Shown here piece by piece: positions 15,684 to 17,621 of a DNA stretch of 17,621 nt. Position 1 is the stretch's first letter; every line of letters begins with the position of its first letter. The position numbers were made by a program, and so were the translations under genes. Under the pieces are notes generated by a model, which saw only the letters and a program-made list of their open reading frames with translations, ran no database searches and was not told the origin of the DNA. Source of the stretch: Anaerolineales bacterium UBA1136 (lineage in GTDB: Bacteria > Chloroflexota > Anaerolineae > Anaerolineales > UBA11657); NCBI GenBank assembly GCA_002311455.1, contig DCAJ01000004.1, positions 1-17,621 on the forward strand, written 5' to 3'.

Positions 15684-17186
15684 TTATTTTTTTACATATT
15701 GTGGGTCTAACAAGTAGCTTGGTCTGCAGCACAACACTAGCTGCCGCGCGGCCTGTATTTCGTCCATCCGTGCCGACGGGGTGATGTGCGGCGCTGTAAG
15801 AAGCAATTCAGGTTCGTCGCGCGCTTCATTGGCTATTTGCAGTAATGCATCTGCGAACTTGTCCAGCGTTTCTCTGCTCTCAGTTTCAGTAGGCTCAATC
15901 ATTAAAGCTTCATGCACGATTAAAGGGAAATAGTTTGTAGGTGGATGAAAACCAAAATCCATTAGGCGCTTGCTAATATCGAGAGCATGGATATCTGGAG
16001 CATCGTGCCAACGACCTTCTACAACAAATTCGTGTAAACAGGCTCGTTTGTATGGCACATGATAAACATCTTGAACTTTTGATAGTAAATAATTTGCATT
16101 AAGTACAGCATGTTCTGAATTGGATCGTAGTCCCGCAGCTCCATGAACGCGTATATATGTGTATGCACGCACCAATACACCGAACTGACCATTGAAAGCT
16201 TTCATGCGACCAATTGTATGTTTAGGAGTAGCAAATCCATAGAGTGGTGGATCTTGATCGTTTCCTTTTTCAACGATTGTCACTATTGGTGTCGGTAGAA
16301 AATCTACCAATCTCTCGGAAACACCTACTGGTCCAGATCCAGGACCACCTCCTCCATGCGGTGTTGAGAATGTCTTGTGCAAGTTGTAGTGCATAACATC
16401 AAATCCAAGGTCGCCTGGCCGAACAATTCCAGTCAGAGCATTCATGTTTGCTCCATCTCCGTAAATCAGCCCACCACAGTCTCGCACTATTTGTACTACT
16501 TCCTCAATGTGCTCCTCAAACAATCCTAGTGTGTTTGGATTGGTAATCATAAGTCCTACAATATCTTCACCGCAATAAGATCTCAAAGCGTCTACATCGA
16601 CGTTTCCCCTATCATCCGATGGTAGCTCTATTACTTCTAAACCACTCATTGTTGTACTAGCGGGATTAGTGCCATGCGCGGAGTCTGGGATCAGAATCTT
16701 GAGCCGAGATTTGTCTCCACGAGCTAGATGATAATTGCGCATCATCATGATTCCTGTAAGCTCTCCATGTGCACCTGCAGCGGGTTGTAATGTTACTGCT
16801 GCGAAACCTCCAATTTCCTTAAGCCACTCTTGTAGTTCGTACATTAGTGCTAAGTTTCCTTGTACAGTATTTACATCTTGCAGGGGGTGGCTATGTAGAA
16901 ATCCTATTAAACGGGCTGCGTCCTCATTGACACGAGGATTGTATTTCATAGTGCATGATCCTAGAGGATAAAATCCGGAGTCTATTGAATGATTTAATTG
17001 AGATAGACTCTGAAAATGGCGTATTACGTCGAGCTGTGTTAATTCAGGTAGGTCTAGATCATCGCGAAGAATGTTTTCAGGTAATTCTTGAATCGGGACA
17101 TCTGGTTTTGGAAGAGTGACTCCACTGCGACCTGGACTACTCAAATCGTAAACTGTTGGTTCGGGAATATTGTCAAGAGTTGTCAT
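15684..17186 (-). CDS. gcvPB: Glycine dehydrogenase (decarboxylating) subunit 2, P-protein beta
   Basis: PLP-dependent half of the glycine cleavage P-protein, which decarboxylates glycine and passes the aminomethyl group to the lipoyl arm of GcvH. SGFYPLGSCTMKYNPRVNE (70-88), HGTNPAS (171-177), YGDGANMNA (242-250) and the PLP lysine in NLHKTFSTPHGGGGPG (Lys271) are all present. At 500 residues it is the normal split-form subunit 2. The ATG overlaps the gcvPA stop (ATGA at 17183-17186) and has AGGAGA at 17198-17193, so the two subunits are translationally coupled. The 138-base gap to rnz, which converges on it, contains no clear hairpin terminator. Confidence 0.97.
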   Translation of the reverse strand: MTTLDNIPEPTVYDLSSPGRSGVTLPKPDVPIQELPENILRDDLDLPELTQLDVIRHFQSLSQLNHSIDSGFYPLGSCTMKYNPRVNEDAARLIGFLHSHPLQDVNTVQGNLALMYELQEWLKEIGGFAAVTLQPAAGAHGELTGIMMMRNYHLARGDKSRLKILIPDSAHGTNPASTTMSGLEVIELPSDDRGNVDVDALRSYCGEDIVGLMITNPNTLGLFEEHIEEVVQIVRDCGGLIYGDGANMNALTGIVRPGDLGFDVMHYNLHKTFSTPHGGGGPGSGPVGVSERLVDFLPTPIVTIVEKGNDQDPPLYGFATPKHTIGRMKAFNGQFGVLVRAYTYIRVHGAAGLRSNSEHAVLNANYLLSKVQDVYHVPYKRACLHEFVVEGRWHDAPDIHALDISKRLMDFGFHPPTNYFPLIVHEALMIEPTETESRETLDKFADALLQIANEARDEPELLLTAPHITPSARMDEIQAARQLVLCCRPSYLLDPQYVKK

Positions 17187-17621
17187 GATATGTCTCCTAG
17201 AGCGTCAGTCAGACACTCTATGTCATCAGCCGAAATCATCTCAGTAAATGCTAATAGCATGTGGTCCTTCAAATGCGGGTAATCTTGCCCCAAGTCATAG
17301 CCACCAATTAGCCCATAATCGTCAAACAAAGTTTTATTGATTTCCACTATAGGTTTTTTGCAATGTACTGCGAACTCATGAAAAAATGGTTGCTTTTTAC
17401 ATACTGAAAAATCAGGTATCTCATCTATCTTTTTGGCAGCATAGTGTGCTTTATGATAACAAAGCTCTGACACCTGACGAAGTCCTTGTTTACCTAACAC
17501 AGATAGGTAAACTGCAGCAGCTGTCACCATTAGGCCCTGATTAGTACAAATATTGGAAGATGCTTTATCACGACGTATATGTTGTTCGCGCGGAGTTAGA
17601 GTAAGCACATAACCTCTTTTA
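17183..17621 (-). CDS. gcvPA: Glycine dehydrogenase (decarboxylating) subunit 1, P-protein alpha (5' end outside window)
   Basis: The C-terminal part of the alpha subunit that pairs with GcvPB to form the glycine-cleaving P-protein. The visible segment holds REQHIRRDKASSNICTNQ, a hallmark of GcvPA, followed by a helix GLMVTAAAVYLSVLGKQGL and the small C-terminal domain ending near a GYDLGQDYP turn. The frame stays open through the right edge, with KRGYVLTL before the motif, so the protein starts outside and about 300 residues (from the usual family length near 450) are missing. No frameshift is seen. Confidence 0.95.
   Translation of the reverse strand, partial: KRGYVLTLTPREQHIRRDKASSNICTNQGLMVTAAAVYLSVLGKQGLRQVSELCYHKAHYAAKKIDEIPDFSVCKKQPFFHEFAVHCKKPIVEINKTLFDDYGLIGGYDLGQDYPHLKDHMLLAFTEMISADDIECLTDALGDIS

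Overview
The window looks like a piece of a bacterial chromosome, AT-rich by eye, with tightly packed genes, no mobile element and no CRISPR array. Split glycine dehydrogenase subunits (GcvPA/GcvPB), an M16B peptidase pair made of one active and one inactive subunit, a tRNA-Arg with a GCG anticodon, and an adenosine deaminase of the NTDN type together suggest a lineage such as Chloroflexota (SAR202/Dehalococcoidia-like). That placement is an inference from gene content, not a measured assignment.

Left part, plus strand (1-7933): a PfkB-family kinase of MAK32 type, cut by the left edge; a three-gene ABC-2 exporter unit (ATPase, permease, and a secreted protein held by one C-terminal membrane helix) with overlapping start and stop codons; then a second PfkB kinase, adenosine deaminase, a SAM-dependent methyltransferase and ribokinase. 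Converging on ribokinase from the minus strand is a 597-residue protein that joins a PfkB kinase to a HhH-GPD/Qng1-like glycosylase domain with an endonuclease III-style four-cysteine loop. Four ribokinase-superfamily kinases, a nucleoside deaminase and a predicted N-glycosylase within 10 kb suggest an island for salvage of nucleosides, perhaps modified ones. The fusion protein is the most unusual item.

Middle (9714-10192): three minus-strand tRNA genes, Ser(UGA), Ser(GCU) and Arg(GCG), read in that order from a good extended -10 promoter.

Right part: a compact minus-strand operon (UDP-glucose 6-dehydrogenase, active M16 peptidase, inactive M16 partner, holo-ACP synthase); plus-strand ribonuclease Z, divergent from it; and, converging on RNase Z, the minus-strand gcvPA-gcvPB pair, with gcvPA cut by the right edge. 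These are housekeeping functions: sugar-nucleotide synthesis, protein processing, acyl-carrier activation, tRNA 3' maturation and glycine cleavage.
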